Origin: Methanobacteriota archaeon
GTDB lineage: Archaea > Thermoplasmatota > Thermoplasmata > RBG-16-68-12
DNA: 12,559 bases
Assembly: GCA_005878665.1 (NCBI GenBank)
Contig: VBLR01000162.1
Coordinates: 1-12,559, forward strand
Direction: 5' to 3'
Every line of letters starts with the position of its first letter. Position 1 is the stretch's first letter. Both the position numbers and the translations under genes were made by a program. The notes under the pieces were generated by a model, which was not told the origin of the DNA, made no database searches, and saw only the letters and a list, made by a program, of their open reading frames with translations. Of this stretch, positions 6,412-12,559 are shown in pieces.

Positions 6412-6891
6412 TTGGCTGCGTCCCTGCTCGGCTCGGAGTCGGTCGACGTCGTCGCGTATCTCATTAGCTTGTTCCTGTACTCCATCGCCGCGGCCGTGAT
6501 CCTCCCGATCCCGGTCGAGGCGCTCCTGCTGCTCGGGACCGGGATCGACCCCGCGATCAAGGCGATCGTCCTCGGACTCGGAAAAGCGGTCGGGGCGATT
6601 GTGGTCTTCTTCGTGGGGAACAAGGTGAACCCGTTCCTCGAGCGGTGGATGGAGCGCCATCCGATCGGCCAGCGCGTCCTGAAGCTGCTCGAGGCGTTCG
6701 TGCGGCGGACGGGGTGGGTTGGGCTGACGATCCTGCTCGCCATCCCGTTCATGAGCGACACCGCGGTGAATTACTTCTATTCCCTGTTGAACGAGGAAGG
6801 CCACGCGATCGGGCGGTGGTACTTCGTCCTCGCGAACTTCATCGGCGGCATCGCGAGGGCGTACCTGTTCCTCTGGCTCTTCGTTCGGTGA
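6412..6891 (+). CDS. Small polytopic membrane protein, VTT/DedA-like or small-multidrug-export-like
   Basis: A 159-residue integral membrane protein. Hydrophobic segments are at about 10-42 (containing ILPIPVEALLLLGTG), 46-70 (GLGKAVGAIVVFFVGNKV), 100-125 (WVGLTILLAIPFMSD) and 135-158 (WYFVLANFIGGIARAYLFLW). The pattern of a Pro-rich re-entrant-like segment with a flanking acidic residue, followed by GxxxGAIVxFFVGNKV, recalls DedA/VTT or PF06695-type proteins, but I cannot decide between them. The start is a TTG at 6412: the in-frame TAG at 6379-6381 leaves only 30 nt upstream and no other start codon. A GGAGAGAGGG run sits just after that stop, rather far to act as a ribosome binding site. 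It is probably co-transcribed with the nucleotidyltransferase gene and converges on the CBS gene (12 bp between stops). Confidence 0.72.
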   Translation: MAASLLGSESVDVVAYLISLFLYSIAAAVILPIPVEALLLLGTGIDPAIKAIVLGLGKAVGAIVVFFVGNKVNPFLERWMERHPIGQRVLKLLEAFVRRTGWVGLTILLAIPFMSDTAVNYFYSLLNEEGHAIGRWYFVLANFIGGIARAYLFLWLFVR

Positions 6892-6903
6892 CCGGCGGCG
6901 CAC

Positions 6904-7317
6904 TCATCGCGGCGCGATGCCGCGTTTTGAGGCCCGCGCGAACGTCTCCAAGAAGCCCCAGGTCAGGTCGCTCGCGGTGATGATCCCCTCGACGTTGTCA
7001 AGGTGCGTGACGACGACCCATCGGGTCTTCTTGTCCAACATCACCCGGGCGGCCGCGCGCAGCGTCGTCAGCGGGCTCACCGTCGCGACCGGAGACGTCA
7101 TGACGTCCCGGACGAGGATCTTCGAGGGGTTCTTCTCTTTCGAGGTGACCTGCCACAGAATGTCCCGGTCCGTGATGAGGCCGATCGGCCGTCCGTGCTG
7201 AACGACCACCAATCCGCCGATTTTCTTGGCCGCCATTCGCTTCGCGGCGTCGAGGACCGTGCGATCCGGGTCGATGACGATCACGTCACGCGTCATCACG
7301 TCCCGGACGAAGACCAT
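6904..7317 (-). CDS. CBS-domain pair protein
   Basis: A 137-residue stand-alone Bateman module, typically binding adenine nucleotides such as AMP, ATP or SAM and acting as a cytoplasmic sensor. CBS1 runs from VRDVMTRDVIVIDPDRTV to GLITDRDIL (1-55). CBS2 runs from VRDVMTSPVATVSPLTTL to GIITASDLT (about 67-122). The C-terminal tail is short and basic. ATG 7317 is chosen because GGGAGG lies about 8 nt upstream and the first residue abuts the CBS fold. An in-frame ATG at 7377 would add 20 residues; the TATATG box centred near 7400 is 23 nt from it, so the longer form is possible. The partner is not evident. It is divergent from the DUF1059 gene. Confidence 0.88.
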   Translation of the reverse strand: MVFVRDVMTRDVIVIDPDRTVLDAAKRMAAKKIGGLVVVQHGRPIGLITDRDILWQVTSKEKNPSKILVRDVMTSPVATVSPLTTLRAAARVMLDKKTRWVVVTHLDNVEGIITASDLTWGFLETFARASKRGIAPR

Positions 7318-7395
7318 CGCCTGCCCTCCCGGGTATCGCTGCGGCGCATCAAGACTTTCTCGCTCGGCGGCCGTCATCGGTCGTGTGGCGAGCGT

Positions 7396-7404
7396 TCATA
7401 TAGC
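7396..7404. promoter_or_regulatory. TATA box between CBS and DUF1059 genes
   Basis: TCATATAGC on the plus strand, CTATATGA on the minus: a near-symmetric AT patch and the only one in the gap. For the CBS gene it predicts transcription starting near 7374, leaving a leader of about 57 nt that contains the GGGAGG ribosome site. For the rightward gene the start would be about 30 nt before ATG 7459, also leaving room for its GAGGAG ribosome site. It may serve both directions. Confidence 0.45.
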
Positions 7405-7458
7405 CCCTGAATCATCCGAGCCCGTCCTGCCGGGGCGGGGCGAGGAGATTGGTTTTCG

Positions 7459-7638
7459 ATGCCTTCGAACATGATGGACATGAAAATGGTCCAGTGCGAT
7501 TGTGGCTTCATGATGCAGAGCCACAGCGAGAACGAGATCGTCAAGATGACTCAGATGCACGCGAAGGAGACGCATCATCAGGAGATGTCCGCGCGTGAAG
7601 TCAAGGGCATGATGAAGCCCGCCATGATGATGAAGTAG
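7459..7638 (+). CDS. DUF1059 family small protein, methionine-rich
   Basis: A 59-residue protein with the DUF1059 pattern: Cys13-x-Cys15-Gly-Phe near the N-terminus, an acidic SENEIVKMTQMHAKETHH segment and a C-terminal EVKGMMKP. DUF1059 members are annotated as predicted small metal-binding proteins without a proven role. Visible possible ligands are Cys13, Cys15, His22, His34, His39 and His40. Unusually, 15 of 59 residues are Met, including MMDMKM at the start and PAMMMK at the end, which would suit a soft metal such as Cu(I), though that is inference. GAGGAG at 7442-7447, 11 nt before the ATG, is the likely ribosome site. It ends in TAG, 29 bp before the convergent topA stop. Confidence 0.85.
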   Translation: MPSNMMDMKMVQCDCGFMMQSHSENEIVKMTQMHAKETHHQEMSAREVKGMMKPAMMMK

Positions 7639-7667
7639 ACGCTCGGAATTCGCAGCCTTCGCCGCGG

Positions 7668-9626
7668 CTAAGCGGCCGCCGTCTCAGGCGGGGGCCGCAT
7701 CGCTTCCGGCACGGCTTCCGGTCTCGTCCAGGGCAGTCGTTGTCCGAGGGCGCTCAGGCGCAGCCGGTTGCGGCATGCCGGGAACCGACTGCATCCGAGG
7801 AACGACCAGCCGTTCCGGGCGCGTCGGCGCACCATGCGACCGTCGGGGCACGCGTCGCACGGACCATAGTCTTTCTCCAGGAACGTCGCATCGCGCAGCC
7901 AGCGGACCAGCGAGGGCTGGTGGGCCCTGAGTTCCGCGAGCACCTCGTGCAAGTCACGCCGCGACTCGTCGACGACTTCCGCGAGGGTCGTGCGGCCTTC
8001 CGCGATCGCGGTCATGCGGTCCTCGAGATGCTGGGTCATCCCTGGGTCGGTGACATCCGGACCGTAGATGGTGAGGGCGTCCACCAGGGCCCGCCCCGCG
8101 GCCGTCGTCCGGATCGAACGGCCGCTGACGTATTGCCGGCGGAACAGGAGGTCGAGGATTTCATGCCGCGTCGACTTCGTCCCGAGGCCGAGCCGCTGCA
8201 TCGCGAGGAGGAGCGTCCCTTGCGTGTGCAGGGACGGCGGCATCGTGTGATCTTCGACGATGCGGACCTCGCGGACGGCGAGTTCTTCGTCCTCTCGGAG
8301 GGGTGGAAGATCCGTCACCTTGCGGTCCTCCGGCAGGATCTCCCGCCAGCCCGGTTCGACCGTCGCCTGACCGACCGCCACGAACTCCGTGTCCCCGACG
8401 CGAAGATGGACCTCGGTGATGGTCGAGAGGCTCGGGGGCGACAACGTCGCGAGGAAGCGGCGGGCGATCATGTCGTAGACCGATGCTCTGACTCCCGCAC
8501 GGCGCTTCGCCGGTGCGGCAGTCGGATGGATGGGCGGGTGATCGGTCGTGTGGATTGGCCCGTGGCTCGCCTCGAGTTCCGGACGCTCGAGGAGGCGCTC
8601 GACGTAGTCCTGATACGGGGACTTCCGCAATCGGTCGAGAATCTCCCGGACGGGTAGGGATGGCGGGTATACCGTGTTGTCGGTCCGAGGATAGCTGATT
8701 TCTCCGCGGACGTACAATTCCTGAGCGGCGGCCATCGCTCGGGACGCACTGTGCCCCAGCCTCGAAGCGTGGGCCAGGAACGACGTCGTGTTGAACGGGG
8801 CCGGTGGCGGCTCGCGTTGCTCCCTCCGCTCGATCCGCTGGACCTTTGCAGTATCTCCCAGTCCCGCCAACGCCACGAGGGCCCGCGCGCCGCTCTCGTC
8901 CCAGAAGGGTCCGCCGACCGCGGACGCCTCGAATGGCGGGTCGCCGGTGACCAGCACGACGTTCCAGAACGGCCTTGGCACGAAGTCTTCGCGGTCCCGC
9001 TGCCGGTCCGCCGCGAGGCGCAACGTCGGCGTCTGGACGCGACCGGCGGAGAGCACTTGCCGCTCGGATCCACACTCGACGGTCAGGAACCGCGTGAGGA
9101 CGGCGCCCCATGCGAGGTCGATCCGTTGTCGGGCCGCCGCCGCCTCGGCCAAGGCCCAATCCGGTTCGACCAGATTCTCGAAGGCGCGACGGACCTCGGA
9201 CGTCGTCATCGCGCTGAACCGGGCCCGCCGGGCGGGAAGGTCGGGATGTTTGTGCCGGATCGTTTCGAGTGCCTCGACGCCGATTAACTCGCCTTCTCGG
9301 TCGTAGTCGGTCGCGAGGACGACCTCGTCGATCGAGTCCGCCAGACCGCGCAGGGCATCGTGCAGGGCGGGGGGAGACTCTTGTCGGATCGGCTCGAGAT
9401 CGACCAAGGCATCGAGATCCGTCGCCGCCCAATCGCGGGCCGACTCCGGATAATCGATCTCGACGATGTGGCCTCGGAGAGGAAAGACGATGACGTCGTC
9501 CCCACCGGACGAGAACGTGAAGTAGCTGGAGACGTCTGCCCGAACCTTCTCAGCCATCCCTTCTGACAGGATTTGGGCCAAGCGGCGGGCAGCGCTGAAT
9601 TTCTCGGCTAGGATGAGCCGCCGCAA
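7668..9626 (-). CDS. topA: DNA topoisomerase I (type IA)
   Basis: A 652-residue enzyme that relaxes negatively supercoiled DNA through a 5'-phosphotyrosine intermediate. An N-terminal Toprim domain begins LILAEK (Lys9) and has the acidic triad ATDYDREGELIG (105-116). SAGRVQTPTL is at 193-202. The catalytic Tyr312 lies in GEISYPRTDNTVYPP. DHPPIHPTA and GLGTKSTRHEIL follow. The C-terminus has one four-Cys zinc finger (C590, C593, C612, C618 with FLGCSRFPAC) and then a Pro/Ala-rich tail. The start is a TTG at 9626: the codons upstream read TGA GCC GGC ATC, so nothing longer is possible. A TTAAGTA box about 29 nt upstream agrees with it. There is no helicase domain, so it is not a reverse gyrase. 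Confidence 0.94.
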   Translation of the reverse strand: MRRLILAEKFSAARRLAQILSEGMAEKVRADVSSYFTFSSGGDDVIVFPLRGHIVEIDYPESARDWAATDLDALVDLEPIRQESPPALHDALRGLADSIDEVVLATDYDREGELIGVEALETIRHKHPDLPARRARFSAMTTSEVRRAFENLVEPDWALAEAAAARQRIDLAWGAVLTRFLTVECGSERQVLSAGRVQTPTLRLAADRQRDREDFVPRPFWNVVLVTGDPPFEASAVGGPFWDESGARALVALAGLGDTAKVQRIERREQREPPPAPFNTTSFLAHASRLGHSASRAMAAAQELYVRGEISYPRTDNTVYPPSLPVREILDRLRKSPYQDYVERLLERPELEASHGPIHTTDHPPIHPTAAPAKRRAGVRASVYDMIARRFLATLSPPSLSTITEVHLRVGDTEFVAVGQATVEPGWREILPEDRKVTDLPPLREDEELAVREVRIVEDHTMPPSLHTQGTLLLAMQRLGLGTKSTRHEILDLLFRRQYVSGRSIRTTAAGRALVDALTIYGPDVTDPGMTQHLEDRMTAIAEGRTTLAEVVDESRRDLHEVLAELRAHQPSLVRWLRDATFLEKDYGPCDACPDGRMVRRRARNGWSFLGCSRFPACRNRLRLSALGQRLPWTRPEAVPEAMRPPPETAAA

Positions 9627-9651
9627 GATGCCGGCTCATTTGTCCAGCCTG

Positions 9652-9659
9652 TACTTAAC
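9652..9659 (-). promoter_or_regulatory. TATA box for topA with upstream 11-nt palindrome
   Basis: GTTAAGTA on the minus strand, centred about 29 nt upstream of the TTG at 9626, predicting a leaderless mRNA. On the upstream side at 9667-9677 lies ATGTC-G-GACAT, a 5-bp inverted repeat in the position of an activator or TFB-proximal site. Confidence 0.45.
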
Positions 9660-9683
9660 AATGTTGATGTCGGACATTGACTT

Positions 9684-9701
9684 TTCGCGCATGAGCGCGA
9701 A
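9684..9701. repeat. Perfect 7-bp stem, 4-nt loop hairpin upstream of topA
   Basis: TTCGCGC, loop ATGA, GCGCGAA. It lies in the 183-bp gap between the hypothetical gene (stop at 9810) and topA. No T-tract follows it in the minus direction (AAAAG instead), so it is not a typical terminator for the upstream gene. It may be an RNA processing signal or a protein site. The rest of this gap shows no convincing gene. Confidence 0.4.
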
Positions 9702-9809
9702 GGCGTCAGACAAAGGGCCGCCATACGGTGGAGGCTGCCTTCTGAAACACCATCCATTCTCACGATGCGGTTCGCCATCAAAGCGTGTCGGCTGAGTGGA
9801 CCGACGACG

Positions 9810-10157
9810 TCAGAATTCGAACAAGCCGACCGGATCCGAGGGCCGCAACCGCCGCAGCGGATGCCGGCTCTCCGCCAGGCGCAGCCGTTCATCGATCAGC
9901 GCGGACACCCGCTCATCCTCGATCGGGACGAACGGGCGAACTCCGAGCTCCCTCGCGATGGCTTCAGCCTCCCGCGGGTACCGACTCAACAGGTTGGACA
10001 GGGCGAGCGACTCGGCCATGCCGACGGACCGGCTCGACAAGAAGCGCTCGAGGGCTAGGAGGTCCCGGGCGTACGACGCGTCGGGCTCGTAGCGGCGCTC
10101 AAGGATGGCGCTACGGACGAAGTCCGTCCGCGTGGCAACAGTCACTCCCTCTGTCAT
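9810..10157 (-). CDS. Hypothetical protein, 115 residues
   Basis: I do not recognise the family. The protein is charged and largely helical by composition: RTDFVRSAILERR, ARDLLALERFLSS, ESLALSNLLSRYPREAEAIARELG, EDERVSALIDERLRLAESRH. It ends in a Pro/Asp tail GLFEF. No Cys, signal peptide or membrane segment is evident. ATG 10157 is chosen because the TATAAC box centred near 10190 is about 33 nt upstream; the in-frame ATG at 10217 lies on the far side of that box. The reading is supported by a reasonable residue mix and the well-placed promoter. Confidence 0.6.
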   Translation of the reverse strand: MTEGVTVATRTDFVRSAILERRYEPDASYARDLLALERFLSSRSVGMAESLALSNLLSRYPREAEAIARELGVRPFVPIEDERVSALIDERLRLAESRHPLRRLRPSDPVGLFEF

Positions 10158-10186
10158 GGGCGAGCCCTGCGGACGCGGGGAGTGGG

Positions 10187-10193
10187 TTATAGC
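10187..10193 (-). promoter_or_regulatory. TATA box for the 115-residue hypothetical gene
   Basis: GCTATAA on the minus strand, about 33 nt upstream of ATG 10157. It is the clearest AT box in this gap and excludes the longer start at 10217. Confidence 0.5.
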
Positions 10194-10265
10194 TTTTGTC
10201 GTGAGATTATCCGTCAAATGACGAAGTTCCCGTCAAGCGTCGAAAACGAGCGACCGCGGTGTGAC

Positions 10266-10418
10266 TCACGGATCGCTGCAGTCCCGCGTGTACCCGCATC
10301 GATGGCAGATGACCTTGCAGTTGCGCTCGTAGGTCGGTCCCCCGCAGACGTCGCACGGGTCGACGGCGGTCGGCGTCGCGGCCTTGAGCGGCTTCGCGGC
10401 GCTCGGTGCGGCCCTCAT
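10266..10418 (-). CDS. 50-residue zinc-ribbon protein (CxxC...CxxCGYTRDCSD type)
   Basis: Short cytoplasmic protein with a flexible Ala/Pro/Lys-rich N-terminus (residues 1-20), then a compact Cys-rich module: C22-x2-C25 in DPCDVCGG, C34 and C38, C41 in CHRCGYTRDCSDP, and C47. CDVC and CHRC form a typical zinc ribbon. The RDCSDP ending is a recurring signature that I associate with small, unstudied archaeal and bacterial zinc proteins. ATG 10418 is the only sensible start; in the same frame upstream one runs into the flavoprotein gene. It lies 89 bp downstream of that gene on the same strand, so may be co-transcribed. A T-rich TTTTCTT at 10443-10450 is 28 nt upstream and could be a weak own promoter. 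Its role is unknown. Confidence 0.72.
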   Translation of the reverse strand: MRAAPSAAKPLKAATPTAVDPCDVCGGPTYERNCKVICHRCGYTRDCSDP

Positions 10419-10507
10419 GTACGAAGGGCCATCGCAATCTCGGAAGAAAAGACTCGCGCTCGATTCGTCTGCGTGGCCGCAAGATGAAGTTTGGAGGACT
10501 AACCCGT

Positions 10508-12091
10508 TCACGAACGAAGCCCGGGGAAGTCGTCTAGGACGACCATCGCCGCGTTGCGGCCCGGAGCACCGGTGACGCCCCCTCCCGGGTGGGCGCTGCT
10601 GCCGCAGAGGTACAACCCTCGCACGGGCGTCCGGTAGCCGGACCAGCCGGGGAGAGGCCGGAAGGAGAACAGTTGATCCGGCGTCATGTCGGTCTGATAG
10701 ATGCAACCGCCTGGGAGGCCCCACTCCCGCTCCATGTCGAGCGGCGAGATGACCTCCCTTGCTTCGACCGCATGCGTTACGTTCGGAGCGAACCGGGCGA
10801 GCGTGTCGAGGATCGTGTCCCCGACATCTTCCTTGCGATCGTCCCAGTTTCCGTTCCGGAGTCTGTACGGGGAGTACTGCGAGTAGATGGACAACGTGAC
10901 TTTGCCCGACGGTGCGAGGCTCGGATCCGTCACGGAGTGCAAGACGCAGTCGAGGAACGGCTCGTTCGAAGGCTCGCCCCATTTCGCATCGTCCCAGGCC
11001 CGCTCGAGATAGTCGATGGACGGACAGATGTCGAGGTACCCTCGGTGGTGCGGCTGGACGGTCTTGCCCGGTCGGGCCGTGAAATCGGGAAGCTCCGTGA
11101 GGACGCAATTCACTTTCGTCACGACGCCCGTCGCCTTGATGCGGCGGACCTGCGCGAGGAACTCGGGATCCACCGCGTCCGGAGCGACCAGTTGTTCAAA
11201 CGTCGTTTTCACGTCGACGTTCGCGAGGATGGCGCGAGCCATCACGCGCTTCCCGCCCGCGAGTTCCACCCCGATCGCTCGCCCGTCCTTTGTGAGGATC
11301 CGATGGACCGCCGCCGACGTCTGAATCGTGGCGCCGTGGTGTCGGGCCGCCTTCGCGAGCGCTTGGGAGATGCCACCCATGCCGCCTTTGGAATACCCGA
11401 ACGTTTGCTTGACTCCGTTGATCTCATGGAGGAGCATGTGGCCCAGCATCAACGCGGTACCGGGCGTCTTCGGACCCGCCGGGAGGCCGATCGTCGTCCC
11501 GGTGGCGAGCATTGCCTTGACCTCATCGGATTCGAAGAACTCGTCGAGGAGGTCCGCGGCACTCTGCAAGAGGAGACGCTTCGCCAGTTCTTCCGCCTCG
11601 GCGCCTTTGAACATCCCGAGCAGATCGGGCAACGGGGGCGGGGATTCGAGGACCATCGCCTCGATGAGCTCCATGACCTCGGTCCAGAACGCCACGTACT
11701 TCGGATACGCCGCCGCGTCGTTCTTCGAGAACCGCGCGAGTTCCTTGTGATTCCGCTCGGCGTCGTTCCACAAGAGGATCGAGTCCCCGTTCGGGAACGG
11801 GAGGAAAAACTGCGGATCGAACGCGTGGACCTCGTAGCCGAACCGCGCGAGTTCGAGGTCGTGAATGATCTCCGGCCGCAACAAGCCGGCGGAGTAGGCG
11901 AGCCGCGAGAACTTGACGCCAGGGAAGACCTCCTCCGTGATGCTGGCCCCGCCGACGATGGGCCGCCGTTCGAGGACGACGACTTTCAGCCCGGCCTTCG
12001 CCAGGTACGCCGCCGAGACGAGACCGTTGTGACCTCCGCCGACGATCACAGCGTCCCGTGTCCGGTCCACGATTCGAGGAGCGCGGGACAC
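10508..12091 (-). CDS. PYROXD2/phytoene-desaturase-like NAD(P)/FAD-dependent oxidoreductase
   Basis: A 527-residue flavoprotein of the COG1233 group. An N-terminal dinucleotide-binding fold has DAVIVGGGHNGLVSAAYLAK (13-32), ending in LERRPIVGGAS. The middle region has FGYSKGGMGGISQALAKAA and a second FAD segment with ILANVDVKTTFEQL. The C-terminal FAD-closing motif is GLYLCGSSAHPGGGVTGAPG near 495-515. The GAPGRNAA ending and the length match the PYROXD2-like subfamily better than true CrtI, and no carotenoid genes lie nearby, so a role in carotenoid synthesis is not supported. The reaction is unknown. The start is GTG 12091; another in-frame GTG is seven codons on. It is divergent from the homocysteine-methyltransferase-like gene. 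Confidence 0.85.
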   Translation of the reverse strand: MSRAPRIVDRTRDAVIVGGGHNGLVSAAYLAKAGLKVVVLERRPIVGGASITEEVFPGVKFSRLAYSAGLLRPEIIHDLELARFGYEVHAFDPQFFLPFPNGDSILLWNDAERNHKELARFSKNDAAAYPKYVAFWTEVMELIEAMVLESPPPLPDLLGMFKGAEAEELAKRLLLQSAADLLDEFFESDEVKAMLATGTTIGLPAGPKTPGTALMLGHMLLHEINGVKQTFGYSKGGMGGISQALAKAARHHGATIQTSAAVHRILTKDGRAIGVELAGGKRVMARAILANVDVKTTFEQLVAPDAVDPEFLAQVRRIKATGVVTKVNCVLTELPDFTARPGKTVQPHHRGYLDICPSIDYLERAWDDAKWGEPSNEPFLDCVLHSVTDPSLAPSGKVTLSIYSQYSPYRLRNGNWDDRKEDVGDTILDTLARFAPNVTHAVEAREVISPLDMEREWGLPGGCIYQTDMTPDQLFSFRPLPGWSGYRTPVRGLYLCGSSAHPGGGVTGAPGRNAAMVVLDDFPGLRS

Positions 12092-12113
12092 CTACGTATC
12101 GTTAGTGGCCGTC

Positions 12114-12125
12114 ACGCGATCGCGT
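12114..12125. promoter_or_regulatory. 12-bp perfect palindrome in a divergent promoter region
   Basis: ACGCGATCGCGT is fully self-complementary. It lies between the starts at 12091 (-) and 12167 (+), on the leftward side of the shared AT box at 12136-12142. This is a place where a dimeric regulator could act on one or both genes. It is CpG-like GC-rich sequence, so chance is not excluded. Confidence 0.35.
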
Positions 12126-12135
12126 CTCCATCAAA

Positions 12136-12142
12136 CTATAAG
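12136..12142 (+). promoter_or_regulatory. TATA box for the homocysteine-methyltransferase-like gene
   Basis: CTATAAG centred 28 nt upstream of GTG 12167, ideal for a leaderless transcript. It supports that GTG as the start. The reverse strand reads CTTATAG, about 47 nt from GTG 12091, and could also serve the flavoprotein gene with a 20-nt leader. Confidence 0.55.
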
Positions 12143-12166
12143 CCGCCGTCTTCCTTCCCTGCGGGC

Positions 12167-12559
12167 GTGGGCCAGAAACGGGGAGGCCGGCGCAAAAGCT
12201 CCGGGAATACGGGGATTCTCGGGCAACTGGGAAAGGGCGTTGTCCTGGGCGATGGTGGCTACCTGCTCGAACTCGAGAAGCGCGGCTACGTTCAGCCCGG
12301 GCCTTTCACGCCGGAGGTCGTCCTCGAGCATCCCGCCGCCGTGAAGGAGCTGCACCAGGAGTTCCTCGACGCGGGCGCGGAGGTCTTGCAGTCCCTCGCC
12401 TTCTATGCGAGCAAAGAGAAGCTCGCGACGGTCGGATATGCGAATAAGGTGCGCGACATCAACCGCGCCGCGGTCCGCCTCGCCCGCGAGGTCGCCGGCG
12501 ATCGGGCGCTCGTGGCGGCGAACCTCAGCCTGACGTGGATGTTCGATCCGAAGGACAAA
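12167..12559 (+). CDS. Betaine-homocysteine S-methyltransferase-like protein, N-terminal part (3' end beyond right edge)
   Basis: The first 131 residues of a homocysteine S-methyltransferase (PF02574) barrel, which moves a methyl group from a donor such as glycine betaine or S-methylmethionine to homocysteine, giving methionine. After a basic 14-residue N-terminus it reads GILGQLGKGVVLGDGGYL (GDGG at 28-31), then LEKRGYVQPGPFTPE, VVLEHPAAVKELHQEFLDAG and the FYAS motif at 79-82. This order closely follows animal BHMT as I know it, more than MetH-type domains. The three zinc-binding Cys lie in the missing C-terminal half, so activity cannot be judged. GTG 12167 is the chosen start because the CTATAAG box is 28 nt upstream and no ATG exists in frame before GILGQL. 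Confidence 0.88.
   Translation, partial: MGQKRGGRRKSSGNTGILGQLGKGVVLGDGGYLLELEKRGYVQPGPFTPEVVLEHPAAVKELHQEFLDAGAEVLQSLAFYASKEKLATVGYANKVRDINRAAVRLAREVAGDRALVAANLSLTWMFDPKDK

Noticed and set aside
5551..6903. Minus-strand upstream extension of the VOC frame (giving 564 codons in all)
   Set aside because: It runs antisense through the nucleotidyltransferase and membrane-protein genes; the VOC domain begins at MMRL with its own TATA box 27 nt upstream.
9608..9892. Small frames on both strands in the gap upstream of topA
   Set aside because: They overlap the topA start and its promoter, with no family resemblance; Cys- and Arg-rich or low-complexity compositions. C/D-box-like TGATGG and CTGA words are also present but spaced too far apart and not canonical, so I did not call an sRNA.
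10419..11108. Minus-strand upstream extension of the zinc-ribbon frame (280 codons in all)
   Set aside because: It overlaps the flavoprotein gene in another frame with Arg/Pro/His-rich nonsense; only the last 50 residues look like a real protein.
10508..12091. Carotenoid biosynthesis (CrtI) role for the flavoprotein
   Set aside because: The length and C-terminal GGGVTGAPG motif suit the PYROXD2-like subfamily, and no phytoene synthase or other carotenoid gene is nearby.
1..12559. CRISPR arrays, insertion sequences, tRNA or rRNA genes, defence or toxin-antitoxin systems
   Set aside because: I saw no regularly spaced repeats, no transposase motifs, no cloverleaf-like sequence and no rRNA-like stretch. 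The nucleotidyltransferase could suggest an MNT/HEPN toxin-antitoxin pair, but its downstream neighbour is a membrane protein and not a HEPN protein.

Overview
The window is GC-rich and reads as archaeal. It carries a 20S proteasome beta subunit beginning with the mature TTTVG sequence, and an archaeal-style type IA topoisomerase. Several AT-rich TATA-like boxes sit about 23-37 nt upstream of start codons, so most mRNAs would be leaderless or have very short leaders. Stops are TGA or TAG; I found no TAA. My best guess is a GC-rich, uncultured Thermoplasmatota-type archaeon. That placement is inference from gene content and promoter style; no rRNA or other taxonomic marker is present.

Layout from left to right. 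(1) Positions 1-278 (-): start of psmB, running off the left edge. (2) Positions 410-1108 (-): poorly characterised DNA with a small membrane-anchored protein interrupted by an in-frame TAG, preceded by a 92-residue hypothetical protein. (3) Positions 1234-1824 (-): a winged-helix regulator. (4) Positions 1948-3039 (-): an M29/AmpS-like protein whose metal ligands appear to be lost. It is divergent from (5) 3144-5183 (+): a GMC/long-chain-alcohol-oxidase-like flavoprotein. (6) Positions 5209-5550 (-): a VOC/glyoxalase-fold protein, divergent from (7) 5629-6357 (+): a nucleotidyltransferase, with a TATA box flanked by an 8-bp inverted repeat between them. (8) Positions 6412-6891 (+): a small polytopic membrane protein. 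(9) Positions 6904-7317 (-): a CBS-pair protein, divergent from (10) 7459-7638 (+): a 59-residue methionine-rich DUF1059 protein. (11) Positions 7668-9626 (-): DNA topoisomerase I. (12) Positions 9810-10157 (-): a hypothetical protein. (13) Positions 10266-10418 (-): a 50-residue zinc-ribbon protein just downstream of (14) 10508-12091 (-): a PYROXD2/phytoene-desaturase-like flavoprotein. The latter is divergent from (15) 12167-12559 (+): the start of a betaine-homocysteine-methyltransferase-like gene, running off the right edge.

The genes do not form one obvious pathway. They are short transcription units, often in divergent or convergent pairs with tight spacing (12-29 bp between convergent stops). 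I see no CRISPR array, insertion sequence, tRNA, rRNA, toxin-antitoxin pair or defence island. The points most worth a second look are the probable M29 pseudoenzyme, the amber codon inside a signal peptide, the Met-rich DUF1059 protein, and the palindromes in the divergent promoter regions.
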